From the NCBI RefSeq assembly GCF_003113895.1, contig NZ_BDUD01000001.1, positions 6,127,244-6,191,243 on the forward strand: a stretch of DNA of 64,000 nucleotides. The letters are read 5' to 3'. The translations under genes and the position numbers were made by a program. A model generated the notes under the pieces. It was not told the origin of the DNA. It searched no databases and worked only from the letters and a program-made list of their open reading frames with translations. Positions within the stretch are counted from its first letter, which is position 1. Each line of letters opens with the position of its first letter. Positions 55,073-63,534 of this stretch are shown in pieces. Source of the DNA: Nostoc commune NIES-4072. Its GTDB lineage: Bacteria; Cyanobacteriota; Cyanobacteriia; Cyanobacteriales; Nostocaceae.

Positions 55073-55798
55073 TTAATAGCAACCTTGACGCAGTAAATCA
55101 CTAATTTCACCATGACAATGTTCTGTCAGTTCAGCCACAACAGTTCTGGCTTGCTTGCCGTGATATTTTTTTTGATGTTGGGGCGTAATCCAATAAGGGC
55201 GACCGATTAACACTGCAACCCGACGATAAAGTACCAAAGGATGCCAACCGCTTTGGTTAAATAAAGGTTCTGAAGGGTCAAATAGACTTAAAAGCCTTAA
55301 GGGGAAGCCAGAAGTGTTTACTTCTTCTAAGGAAGCGATCGCGATCGGCAAAATTGCTAAATCCTGCACATCAGCCCGTAATGCCAAATGAGCAAATCCT
55401 CGTTGAAACTCACCCACCATGTTTGGCACAGTAAATTTCACCATTGGTTCAGTTCCTTCTGGAAATACTCCTACCATCTGCTTGGACTGCAATAGCACCT
55501 GCGATTGCGAAAAAAAGCTTTGCTGACGGTTTTGAGTCTCTTCCAAAGGAAAACACCCCAATTGTCCGGTGACAATCTCCCGCATTACTGGCACTTGTCC
55601 CATGTAGTGATGGCAAGCAAAGCGAATCGGACTCGATAACGCCGCCATTAAAATTAGTGCATCCATAAAGCTGCGGTGATTGCTGACTACCAAAACGCTG
55701 GCATCCTGGGGAATGCGATCCTCGTAATAACGAAACATTTGGGTTGAAAGCGCCGCCACCAAAGCGCGAGAAATTTCTAGGGGGCTATTTCGACTCAT
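55073..55798 (-). CDS. Lysophospholipid acyltransferase-like protein
   Basis: A 241-residue acyltransferase of the PlsC/LPLAT superfamily. Block I is NHRSFMDALILM (H-x4-D). Block III is FPEGTEPM, with Thr-Glu where PlsC has Thr-Arg. A block IV-like segment is LAILPIAIASLEE. The N-terminus ISRALVAALSTQMFRYYEDR has no obvious membrane helix. It differs from the PlsC gene at 33672 in both block II and block III, so a different acyl acceptor is likely. It lies 165 bp upstream of a phytyl-ester-synthase-like hydrolase on the same strand. The start at 55798 (MSRNSPLEISRALV) is a clean ATG. Substrate unknown. Confidence 0.82.
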   Translation of the reverse strand: MSRNSPLEISRALVAALSTQMFRYYEDRIPQDASVLVVSNHRSFMDALILMAALSSPIRFACHHYMGQVPVMREIVTGQLGCFPLEETQNRQQSFFSQSQVLLQSKQMVGVFPEGTEPMVKFTVPNMVGEFQRGFAHLALRADVQDLAILPIAIASLEEVNTSGFPLRLLSLFDPSEPLFNQSGWHPLVLYRRVAVLIGRPYWITPQHQKKYHGKQARTVVAELTEHCHGEISDLLRQGCY

Positions 55799-56163
55799 AC
55801 CTAATCAATATATTTTTCCGGTAAATATGGCAGTTTATTTTAATTTAATTTTTACATTTCTTTACGACTGCCATGACCGTCTTAAGATAGAAATATCTAA
55901 TCCACAAAACCAGATAGATTTTCCGGATTCTGGATTATGTATTTTTGATCACAATATTTTCTAATAGAAAGTATACAAAAAAATTATGAGAATGATTCAC
56001 TGTTGTAGGCAAAAATGAGTTGAATTGATGCATATTACAAAACAATTTTTGATCTGAAAAGTTTGCTATTATTAAGGTATTATTGGAAAAAATAGAAATA
56101 ATATTGTATAATTACTTGGTTTTTCCAATAGTAAAACGTTTTATAAGTTAATTTTTATTTTGC
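55799..56163. other. Divergent region upstream of metG
   Basis: 365 bp, strongly AT-rich, between the minus-strand acyltransferase and metG. It should hold both promoters. No RNA gene, T-box or repeat was recognised. Confidence 0.5.
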
Positions 56164-57768
56164 ATGAATCTAGTGAAAAAAAAAGAATTGACATTTGCAC
56201 TAACAACACCACTATATTATGTAAACGATGTGCCTCATATAGGCAGTGCTTATACAACGATCGCAGCAGATGTAGTGGCTCGATTTAATAGACTCTTGGG
56301 GTATCAGGTATTACTAATTACAGGTACAGATGAACACGGGCAAAAAATTCAGCGATCGGCAGAAAGTTTAGGCAAAGCACCACAAGAGTTTTGCGATGAG
56401 ATTGTCCCTAGTTTCGTTAATTTGTGGCAATTATTAGATATTCAATACGATCGCTTTAGTCGGACTACAGCACCTCGTCATGAAGCGATCGTTAAAGAAT
56501 TCTTTGAGCGAGTTTGGAAATCTGGTGATATTTACCAGGGGCAACAAAAAGGCTGGTACTGCGTATCCTGCGAAGAATTCAAAGAAGAACGGGATCTGCT
56601 AGAAGGACACCGTTGCGCGATTCATACTAACAAAGAAGTGGAGTGGCGAGACGAGCAAAACTATTTTTTCCGCTTATCCAAATATCAAACTAAGCTGACA
56701 GAATTTTATCAATCTAGACCGGATTTTATTCAACCAGAAAGTCGCCGCAACGAAGTTCTCAGCTTTGTAAATCAAGGACTACAAGACTTTTCCATTTCGC
56801 GGGTAAATCTAGATTGGGGTTTTCCTGTACCAGTTGATCCCAAGCACACCCTTTATGTCTGGTTTGACGCGCTGTTAGGTTATGTAACGGCATTACTAGA
56901 ACCAGATGCAGAACCGACTTTAGCAAATGCCTTAAAAACATGGTGGCCGATTAACTTGCACCTAATTGGTAAAGATATTCTGCGTTTCCATGCAGTTTAC
57001 TGGCCAGCAATGCTGTTGTCGGGTGGCTTACCCTTGCCAGATCGAGTATTTGGGCATGGCTTTTTGACTAAAGATGGTCAAAAAATGGGCAAAAGTCTGG
57101 GTAATACCCTTGATCCTATAGCTTTAGTTCAGCGCTACGGTAGTGATGCCGTTCGTTATTACTTCCTTAAGGAAATCGAATTTGGCAAAGATGGAGATTT
57201 TAATGAAGTAAGGTTCATTAATGTTCTGAATGCAGATTTGGCAAATGATTTAGGTAATTTGCTCAATCGCACCTTGAACATGGTGAAGAAATACTGTGCC
57301 CAGAATAATGTCCCATCAATCGGCAATGAAGGAATTTCTGACGAAAATCCATTGAAAACAATTGGTTTACGTCTAGGGGAGCATGTAAAACAAGCATACC
57401 AAGAGCTAGCTTTCAGTGAAGCCTGCGAGGCCATCCTTTCATTGGTGCAAGCCAGTAATAAGTTTATTGATGAACAGGCTCCTTGGTCATTATATAAACA
57501 GGGACAGCAGGAGTCGGTAGAAAAAGTTCTGTACGCAGTTCTAGAATCAGTTAGACTAGCAGCTTATCTGCTTTCCCCAATTATTCCAAATATCAGTAGC
57601 GATATTTATCAGCAACTGGGCTTTGGAATAAACTTTAACGATCAAATACAAAGTTCAATTACCGCTCCTTTTGCCACCCATGCAACATGGGGGATACTAT
57701 CTAGTAAACAACAGTTGGGTACACCCCAACCGATTTTTAAGCGAATAGAACCCCCAAAAAACGATTAA
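56164..57768 (+). CDS. metG: Methionyl-tRNA synthetase
   Basis: This enzyme charges tRNA-Met, including the initiator. The 534-residue protein is a class I synthetase. The HIGH motif appears as PHIGSAYTTIAAD (HIGS) and the KMSKS motif as DGQKMGKSLGN. The zinc-binding insert is CVSCEEFKEERDLLEGHRCAIH, a single-knuckle variant. The anticodon-binding helical domain covers about residues 380-500. There is no C-terminal EMAP-like tRNA-binding domain. The start ATG at 56164 gives MNLVKKKELTFALTTPLYYV. It is the first gene of a plus-strand run but is 164 bp from the next gene. Confidence 0.96.
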   Translation: MNLVKKKELTFALTTPLYYVNDVPHIGSAYTTIAADVVARFNRLLGYQVLLITGTDEHGQKIQRSAESLGKAPQEFCDEIVPSFVNLWQLLDIQYDRFSRTTAPRHEAIVKEFFERVWKSGDIYQGQQKGWYCVSCEEFKEERDLLEGHRCAIHTNKEVEWRDEQNYFFRLSKYQTKLTEFYQSRPDFIQPESRRNEVLSFVNQGLQDFSISRVNLDWGFPVPVDPKHTLYVWFDALLGYVTALLEPDAEPTLANALKTWWPINLHLIGKDILRFHAVYWPAMLLSGGLPLPDRVFGHGFLTKDGQKMGKSLGNTLDPIALVQRYGSDAVRYYFLKEIEFGKDGDFNEVRFINVLNADLANDLGNLLNRTLNMVKKYCAQNNVPSIGNEGISDENPLKTIGLRLGEHVKQAYQELAFSEACEAILSLVQASNKFIDEQAPWSLYKQGQQESVEKVLYAVLESVRLAAYLLSPIIPNISSDIYQQLGFGINFNDQIQSSITAPFATHATWGILSSKQQLGTPQPIFKRIEPPKND

Positions 57769-57932
57769 TCCTTATCAAACTCTGATTTTGTTCAATTTCT
57801 TAATTTTCTCAAAACATTTATCGGGGCTGAACTTAAATTAGTCCCGGAAGATTATCATAAGCTGCTGTGACTAGGATCTAAAAGTTGGTAATTTGTATCA
57901 AAAATAACAGGGATAATAATTGAGGTATCACA

Positions 57933-58565
57933 ATGATGTTGAATAATTTTGAAACCGATTCAATATTTACGCCAGAACAAGTTTTGGAGAATCGGGGTAG
58001 GGTCGCTATATTTATTGATGGCTCAAATCTATTTTACGCTGCACTGCAATTAGGAATTGAAATCGATTACACGAAGCTGTTGTATCGATTAACTGGAGGT
58101 TCTAGACTACTACGGTCTTTTTTCTACACTGGTGTAGACCGGACAAACGAGAAGCAACAGGGGTTTCTGCTGTGGATGCGTCGCAATGGCTACCGAGTTA
58201 TTGCTAAAGATTTAGTCCAGCTACCAGATGGCTCTAAAAAAGCTAACCTGGATGTAGAAATAGCAGTCGATATGATGGCGCTAGTAGATTCTTATGATAC
58301 CGCAGTTTTAGTTAGCGGTGATGGGGATTTGGCTTATGCGGTAAATTCAGTCAGCTATCGCGGCGTGCGGGTAGAAGTGGTGAGTTTGCGTTCGATGACC
58401 AGCGACAGCTTAATTAATGTAAGCGATCGCTACATTGATTTAGAAGCCATCAAAGAAGATATTCAAAAAACTCCTCGCCAAAGCTATCCATACCGGCCGT
58501 TATCTGGTATCGGTTTTTTGGAAGACCCCAGAACTAGTGATGGACATCTAGAAATCCAAGAATAA
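57933..58565 (+). CDS. NYN domain (LabA/DUF88) protein
   Basis: A 210-residue protein of the NYN/PIN-like nuclease fold. AIFIDGSNLFYAALQLG supplies the first acidic residue, and KKANLDVEIAVDMMAL and VLVSGDGDLAYAVNSV supply the next ones, which is the complete NYN catalytic set. The best-known relative is LabA of Synechococcus, which affects circadian feedback; the general family is thought to act on RNA. Translation can start at either of two adjacent ATGs (57933, 57936). The stop overlaps the lptC start by one base (TAATG), so the two are translationally coupled. LabA as symbol is not assigned because paralogs exist. Confidence 0.9.
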   Translation: MMLNNFETDSIFTPEQVLENRGRVAIFIDGSNLFYAALQLGIEIDYTKLLYRLTGGSRLLRSFFYTGVDRTNEKQQGFLLWMRRNGYRVIAKDLVQLPDGSKKANLDVEIAVDMMALVDSYDTAVLVSGDGDLAYAVNSVSYRGVRVEVVSLRSMTSDSLINVSDRYIDLEAIKEDIQKTPRQSYPYRPLSGIGFLEDPRTSDGHLEIQE

Positions 58566-59779
58566 TGGCGTATCAATTTCATCAAAGGGGGAGACAGGAC
58601 GAGAGAAAAATTAAAAATTTCTCCTCTACTCCTCCCTTCCTTATTTTACCTTTAATTTTTTTCTTAATATTTGGTTTAGTAAGCTGTGGGGGAAAATCTC
58701 CCACAGCTTCTCAACAAAATACTGCGGCTTCATCTAATAACAAAGATAGCAATTTGACTTTCTTTGATGTCACCTTAGAACAAGCAGATGAAGTAGGACG
58801 ACCGATTTGGAAAGTCAGGGCTAAACAAGCACAATACACCAAAGAAAAACAAATTGGTCAAGCCGAAAGTCCTTATGGTGAACTATATCAAGATGGGAAA
58901 GTAGTTTATCAAATCAAAGCAGATGTCGCAGATATTGAACAAAATGGGAAGCAGTTATTTCTTAAAGGTAAGATATTTGCCACAGATCCTAAGAATGGAA
59001 TTGTATTGCAAGGTAATGAATTAGAATGGCGTCCCAAAGAAGATTTGTTGATTGTCCGCAACCAGATTAACGGTAGTCATAAACAACTACAAGCTGTGGC
59101 GCAGGAAGCGCGAGTCAAAACCCGCGAACAGCGCATGGAATTTTCTGGTAGGGTAGTAGCAAATTCCATAGATCCCCAGTTACAAGTAAGAACCGAGCAT
59201 TTAATCTGGAATATTAAAGAAGAAAAATTGATTGGCGATCGCCCTTTACAAATTGACCGTTACAAAAATAATAAAATTAGCGATCGCGGCAAAGGAAATT
59301 CTGCCGAAGTCAACTTAAAAACGAAAATTGCTACTATTCAACAAAATGCTCAATTAGATTTACTAGACCCACCAGTGCAAATAACTAGTAACTCTATGAC
59401 CTGGAACATGAACGCAGAAACTGTCACTACAAATTCCCCCGTGCGGATGTTCCAGCGTGTCGAAAATCTTACCGTCACTGCCAATCAAGGTGAAATGAAA
59501 ATACCACAAAAAACAGTTTATTTAACAGGTAACGTCAACGCCATTGGTCAGCGTCGCCAGTCTTTGAAATCTAATACATTAACTTGGTATTTAGACAATA
59601 AGTTAGTTGAAGCTCAGGGAAATGTAGTTTATCGACAAATTGACCCACGGTTAAATTTTACAGGTGAAACAGCCGTTGGTAATCTGCAAACAGAAAATAT
59701 TGTTGTTAAAGGCGGCACTTCTAGCGGTAGGGTAGTAACAGAAATCATTCCCCAAGAAAGAACCAATCGTCAGCAGTAG
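58565..59779 (+). CDS. lptC: LptC-type lipopolysaccharide transport protein, long cyanobacterial form
   Basis: LptC links the inner-membrane LptBFG pump to the periplasmic LptA bridge. The 404-residue protein has an N-terminal hydrophobic segment (LILPLIFFLIFGLVSC) with lipobox LVSC, pointing to a lipoprotein. The LptC domain follows (LTFFDVTLEQADEVGRPIWK ... AKQAQYTKEKQIGQAESPYG). The second half repeats OstA-like beta-jellyroll units (GRVVANSIDPQLQVRTEHL, VQITSNSMTWNM, QGNVVYRQIDPRLNFTGE), about twice the size of the E. coli protein, so it may include LptA-like length. It is coupled to the NYN gene and followed by repeat arrays. Confidence 0.88.
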   Translation: MAYQFHQRGRQDERKIKNFSSTPPFLILPLIFFLIFGLVSCGGKSPTASQQNTAASSNNKDSNLTFFDVTLEQADEVGRPIWKVRAKQAQYTKEKQIGQAESPYGELYQDGKVVYQIKADVADIEQNGKQLFLKGKIFATDPKNGIVLQGNELEWRPKEDLLIVRNQINGSHKQLQAVAQEARVKTREQRMEFSGRVVANSIDPQLQVRTEHLIWNIKEEKLIGDRPLQIDRYKNNKISDRGKGNSAEVNLKTKIATIQQNAQLDLLDPPVQITSNSMTWNMNAETVTTNSPVRMFQRVENLTVTANQGEMKIPQKTVYLTGNVNAIGQRRQSLKSNTLTWYLDNKLVEAQGNVVYRQIDPRLNFTGETAVGNLQTENIVVKGGTSSGRVVTEIIPQERTNRQQ

Positions 59780-59784
59780 AGTTA

Positions 59785-59880
59785 GGGGAGTGGGGAGAGC
59801 GGGGGAAGATGAGGGAGATGAGGGAGACAAAGCGAATAATCAATGCCCAATGCCCCATGCCCAATGCCCCATGCCCTACA
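59785..59880. repeat. STRR arrays after lptC
   Basis: GATGAGGGAG-like units (59788-59828) and five CAATGCC/CCATGCC heptamers (59842-59876) in the same order as at 504-650 and 10443-10545. Confidence 0.88.
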
Positions 59881-59924
59881 AACACTAGGCTAGGATTTTA
59901 GTACTACAAGTATTCTGATAACCC

Positions 59925-60323
59925 ATGAATGGATCAAACCGATTAAACAAGGAATCCTTGCCAACATCCCAACAAGCAGAACATTCCCATCATCATACAG
60001 ACCAGGAACATATAGATCATACTCATGAGGCTGGAGAGTTGGCTCATCCTCATGTCCATAGCGAAGAGTCATTACGGCGAATTGCCAATCGATTATCGCG
60101 CATAGAAGGACATGTTCGTGGTATTAAAACAATGGTGCAGCAAAATAGCCCTTGCCCTGACGTTCTACTGCAAATTGCCGCAGTTCGAGGCGCATTAGAT
60201 AAAGTAGCGCGAATTGTTTTGGATGAACATTTAACTGAATGTATTGCTAGAGCTGCGCAAGAGGGTAATATTGACGTTGAAATTAAACAGTTAAAAGCTG
60301 CTTTAGATAGATTTTTACCTTAA
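59925..60323 (+). CDS. CsoR/RcnR-family metal sensor, InrS-like
   Basis: A 132-residue all-helical metal-responsive repressor. The N-terminal 48 residues are rich in His (HSHHHTDQEHIDHTHEAGEL then AHPHVHSEES), followed by the CsoR core: RRIANRLSRIEGHVRGIKTM, NSPCPDVLLQIAAVRGALDK and LDEHLTECI. The core Cys, the His in DEHL and the second Cys in TECI are the metal ligands. The His-rich N-terminus is like InrS, the nickel sensor of Synechocystis that controls the exporter NrsD; nickel is therefore a reasonable but unproven ligand. No exporter gene is adjacent. Start at 59925 (MNGSNRLNKESLPTS). Confidence 0.88.
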   Translation: MNGSNRLNKESLPTSQQAEHSHHHTDQEHIDHTHEAGELAHPHVHSEESLRRIANRLSRIEGHVRGIKTMVQQNSPCPDVLLQIAAVRGALDKVARIVLDEHLTECIARAAQEGNIDVEIKQLKAALDRFLP

Positions 60324-60672
60324 TAAAAATAAAAATTGACTAGCACAACAAAGCATTTTGTAAAGATGCAAGATTTGGTGTATTGACTCAGGCAAAGGGT
60401 TATACCATTTTAGATTTTGAATTTTAGATTTTGGATTAGAAACCGCTTAGTGTATCTGGGTTTTCTCTGTCCATCTGTCGCAATCATTTTTTAAACTGGT
60501 ATTATTTATGCCAAAATTAACACAAGTGTCTTACGTGTTTATTATGTCAACGATGCTAAAACCTCTGAAATTAATTAACTTTTTTATCTTATTAGTATCT
60601 GCGAACATTCTGCTTTGCCCCACTAGTAATAAAAAATCATATCAACTAAGCTTTTAAATATCTATTTTAAAA
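60324..60672. other. Intergenic region with AT-rich element and a possible small peptide
   Basis: 349 bp. It contains copy 2 of the AT-rich element (60401-60504). At 60544-60657 lies a 37-codon frame (MSTMLKPLKLINFFILLVSA then NILLCPTSNKKS), which has a hydrophobic helix and Cys like a small lipoprotein precursor. It has no clear ribosome site, so it is only a possibility. Confidence 0.4.
60401..60504. repeat. Dispersed AT-rich element, copy 2
   Basis: Related to 23389-23492, with end sequences TATACCATTTTAG and TAAACTGGTATTA as imperfect inverted repeats. No open frame. Confidence 0.6.
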
Positions 60673-61488
60673 ATGAATTTAAAATATAAGTTTAACTATT
60701 ATTTAAATGTCAATAAAAACAAACCTCTAATTCTTTTATTACATGGCTTCATGGGAAACATTAATGAATTCGATGAAGCTATAAAAATATTAACTGAAGA
60801 CTTTTCTTATCTCACCCTTGATTTACCCGGACATGGTAAAACCCAAGTTTTAGGAAGTGATGAATACTATACAATACAACCTACTGCTCAAGCAATAATC
60901 AATTTATTAGATGAATTAAAAATAGATAAATGCTACTTAATTGGTTATTCAATGGGTGGAAGGTTGGCTTTATATCTAACTCTACATTTTTCAGAACGTT
61001 TTATTAAAGTTGTATTAGAATCAGCTTCCCCAGGTTTAGTAACAGAAGCAGAACGATTAGAACGAGTTAGACGTGATGCTCAAATAGCTAGAAAATTAAG
61101 CAGAAGTATTATTCAAACTGATTTTGCTGCTTTTCTTTCAAATTGGTACAATCAACCAATTTTTGGTTATATAAAAAATCATCCAGAATACGATCGCATG
61201 ATAGAAAATCGGTTACAGAATAATCCATACGAATTAGATAAATCATTGCGCTTCATGGGAACTGGATGCCAACCTTCTTTGTGGGAAAAGCTACAAGAGA
61301 ATAAAATACCTCTGCTCTTATTAGTGGGTGAATATGATAAAAAATTTATATTTATTAATACAGAAATGGCTCAACTTTGTGAATTTGCCCAACTAAAAAT
61401 AATTAGTAATGCTGGACATAATATTCACTTTGAAAATACTTTAGCTTTTGTAGAAAATATCAAAGATTTTTTCTATGCAGCAAGTTAA
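60673..61488 (+). CDS. menH: MenH-like synthase of phylloquinone biosynthesis
   Basis: MenH removes pyruvate to form 2-succinyl-6-hydroxy-2,4-cyclohexadiene-1-carboxylate, a step toward phylloquinone (the photosystem I cofactor) in cyanobacteria. The 271-residue alpha/beta hydrolase begins with the oxyanion motif LLHGFMGNINEFDEA, then LDLPGHGKTQ. The nucleophile elbow is LIGYSMGGRLALYL, and the family segment is LESASPGLVTEAERLERVRRD. Asp in GEYDKKF and His in NAGHNIHFE complete the triad. The ASPGL-RLERVRRD stretch is the feature that separates MenH from general hydrolases. The coding region is unusually AT-rich compared with its neighbours. Monocistronic. Confidence 0.88.
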   Translation: MNLKYKFNYYLNVNKNKPLILLLHGFMGNINEFDEAIKILTEDFSYLTLDLPGHGKTQVLGSDEYYTIQPTAQAIINLLDELKIDKCYLIGYSMGGRLALYLTLHFSERFIKVVLESASPGLVTEAERLERVRRDAQIARKLSRSIIQTDFAAFLSNWYNQPIFGYIKNHPEYDRMIENRLQNNPYELDKSLRFMGTGCQPSLWEKLQENKIPLLLLVGEYDKKFIFINTEMAQLCEFAQLKIISNAGHNIHFENTLAFVENIKDFFYAAS

Positions 61489-61502
61489 AAATTAGGATAA
61501 TC

Positions 61503-62231
61503 TCACTGCTTTGGTAACTTATTTACTGCCTTGTTAGAAGGAGTTGGTGATGGTGTCAAATTCGGAACCTTTGGTTGATTAGCTGCGGCCAATTCCTCTT
61601 GCAGCATTTTCTGATAAACTTTAGGCAGAGAGCTACTAACAGAATTAGTTTCTATACCATATCCTAGACTTGTCCAGGTGGGAGAGAGACGCCGCAAAAC
61701 ATCATTTAACTTTCCCTGACGCAACAGTTGAGAAAGATCAGTTCCCCAAACTTTAGAATCATTTAACCAACGGTAAACTACTATATCTTGATATTCTGCT
61801 TCAAAACTATAAGCAGTCCAAAACATCATCTGCATCGGTTTTGGATGATAACGGGGAGCTAAACGATACCAAGTAATGTTAATAATTTGATATCTACCAG
61901 CAGCAGTAGAACAATTACCTGTGTTAGGGCCTGTGACAATTGTGACGCATATCTCAGGATGTCGGCTCAGGTCGTTGACTTGCTGTCCACCATACAATAG
62001 CGAATAGGGACGATTACCACTCGCCTCACTCGCCGAAATAGTTCGCATTAAAGCGCGGATATAGGGGTCGCCCTTTTTCATGACCAAAGGCGGCTGTTGA
62101 ACTGTAAAGATGGGATCAGAAGGCGATCGCAAGTCTCCAATATACCATTGCAACAAATACACAAAGCCGAGAAGCGCGGCTATTGGCCCAATAAGTTTTT
62201 CAACACCTTTGAATTCAAAGCCTTTCAGAAT
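61503..62231 (-). CDS. GH104-type muramidase with N-terminal membrane anchor, non-standard start
   Basis: A murein-degrading enzyme of the lambda-lysozyme-like fold (family GH104). The motif MRTISASEASGNRPYSLLYG supplies the catalytic Glu, and SRHPEICVTI and STAAGRYQIINITWYRLAP are the other conserved parts. The C-terminus is Pro/Thr-rich. A GTG at 62162 would start inside a hydrophobic helix. The frame stays open upstream, giving LKGFEFKGVEKLIGPIAALL then GFVYLLQW, a complete transmembrane segment. An AAGGAG site lies before ATT (62231) or CTG (62228). No ATG, GTG or TTG is available there, so a rare start is likely. Membrane-anchored and acting on the periplasmic wall; the cellular role is unknown. 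Confidence 0.78.
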   Translation of the reverse strand: MLKGFEFKGVEKLIGPIAALLGFVYLLQWYIGDLRSPSDPIFTVQQPPLVMKKGDPYIRALMRTISASEASGNRPYSLLYGGQQVNDLSRHPEICVTIVTGPNTGNCSTAAGRYQIINITWYRLAPRYHPKPMQMMFWTAYSFEAEYQDIVVYRWLNDSKVWGTDLSQLLRQGKLNDVLRRLSPTWTSLGYGIETNSVSSSLPKVYQKMLQEELAAANQPKVPNLTPSPTPSNKAVNKLPKQ

Positions 62232-62579
62232 CCGACTCCTTCAAATTTGTTCTCTTTGCTAACAAAAATCATCGACGAACTTATTCCATTAAAGTTCACA
62301 CCTAATTGTTAGTTATTATTCCCGATTTGCTCATTTTTTTAAGAATTAGGGAAAATGAGCATAAAGAGATACTCCCAACAATACCGATTAAGTATAATAT
62401 CAATCGCTTCTTGTAGCATCCTACTTCCGATAAGAAATCGCTACCTTGCTCAAATCGTACTATTTTCGAGTTGCACTTCTAAAACTGGTTCATTGCTAAA
62501 CTTCTGCATTTTGAGTGTGGGATAGTGCGATCGCTGACCTATGTTATAATTAAATGATTAATTTTTCGAATGATTAACT
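62232..62579. other. Intergenic region before the DUF29 gene
   Basis: 348 bp, AT-rich with one HIP1-like octamer at 62528. It presumably holds the divergent promoters. I see no gene or repeat in it. Confidence 0.45.
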
Positions 62580-63044
62580 ATGACAACAGAAATATTAAAA
62601 TCTGTTGAACCCACCCTTTACGAAGAAGATTATTATTTGTGGGTAGAAACAACACTTAAACAATTAGAAAATAAAGATATTGAAAATCTGGATTGGCAAC
62701 ATTTAGTAGAAGAAATTGAAGCTTTGGGAATTGAACAAAGGCGAAAAGTAGAAAGTTACTTAAAACAATTATTAATTCATCTTTTACTTTATCGTTATTG
62801 GGAAAATCAAAAACAAGATTGTCAACGAGGCTGGCAAATAGAAATAACTAATTTCCGTGATGAACTAGAATTTTCTTTTCGTTCCAAAACACTTTATAAC
62901 TATTGTCTTAACTGCTTAGATGCAGTTTATATTAAAGCCAGAAGACAAGCAATTCAAAAAACAGCTTTACAGCCGGAAATTTTTCCAGAAAAATGCCCTT
63001 TTAGTCCTGAAGATATTTTCAATAATGAGTACTTTCCAGAATAA
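62580..63044 (+). CDS. DUF29 family protein
   Basis: A 154-residue soluble helical protein. The patterns YEEDYYLWVETTLKQLENKD, LDWQHLVEEIEALGIEQRRK and LLIHLLLYRYW are characteristic of DUF29, a family expanded in cyanobacteria and often encoded near mobile or accessory DNA. The C-terminus (PEKCPFSPEDIFNNEYFPE) matches the typical acidic end. No biochemical role is known. It is a single gene between an intergenic region and a transposon-like repeat. Confidence 0.9.
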   Translation: MTTEILKSVEPTLYEEDYYLWVETTLKQLENKDIENLDWQHLVEEIEALGIEQRRKVESYLKQLLIHLLLYRYWENQKQDCQRGWQIEITNFRDELEFSFRSKTLYNYCLNCLDAVYIKARRQAIQKTALQPEIFPEKCPFSPEDIFNNEYFPE

Positions 63045-63173
63045 AAGTAGTTTTGTTCTATCACTTTTTGTGAAGATTAAAGTAATAAGACGATCGCTCG
63101 TCTATCCTGAATCAGTGTAAGGATAAAGCGCATTGTGCTTTACCCTTTTGACTGTAAGATGGAGCGATCGCTT

Positions 63174-63329
63174 TAGGAGTGGAGGCAATACGGTTCGGAT
63201 AAGGTTTTTTGATGACACGCTCTAGATCCAAAGACGCGATAAATCGCCGTCTTTACAATAATCAGTCCTTTGTAGAGACGGCGATTTATCGCGTCTCTTG
63301 CCTTAACCGAACCGTATTAGGAGTGGAGG
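63174..63329. mobile_element. MITE-like element with terminal inverted and flanking direct repeats
   Basis: The termini AATACGGTTCGGATAAGG (63187-63204) and CCTTAACCGAACCGTATT (63301-63318) are inverted repeats with one mismatch. The interior holds two GACGCGATAAATCGCC-type arms in inverse orientation. The element is flanked on both sides by TAGGAGTGGAGG (63174-63185 and 63318-63329), which looks like a 12-bp target duplication. No open frame. Confidence 0.78.
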
Positions 63330-63534
63330 GGCGGTCATTACATTAAGCAAGCTACTTGACAAAGCGCTTAGTACAGCATTTCGTTAATTCGTAGCGAATT
63401 CTCCGTGTGCCTCTGCGCTTAAACTTTAACCCTCAAATCGCCACGAATTTACGCAAAGCTGAACTTAGGCTTAGGTGCAGCTTCTCCATGAAGATATGAG
63501 CCGATAACTTTGAAGAATAGAATCCTGTGGAATA
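63330..63534. other. Spacer after the MITE-like element
   Basis: Gene-free stretch from the end of the MITE to the stop of the next minus-strand gene. It contains CGTTAATTCGTAGCGAATT and TGTGCCTCTGCGC fragments that recall common Nostoc repeats. No function seen. Confidence 0.4.
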
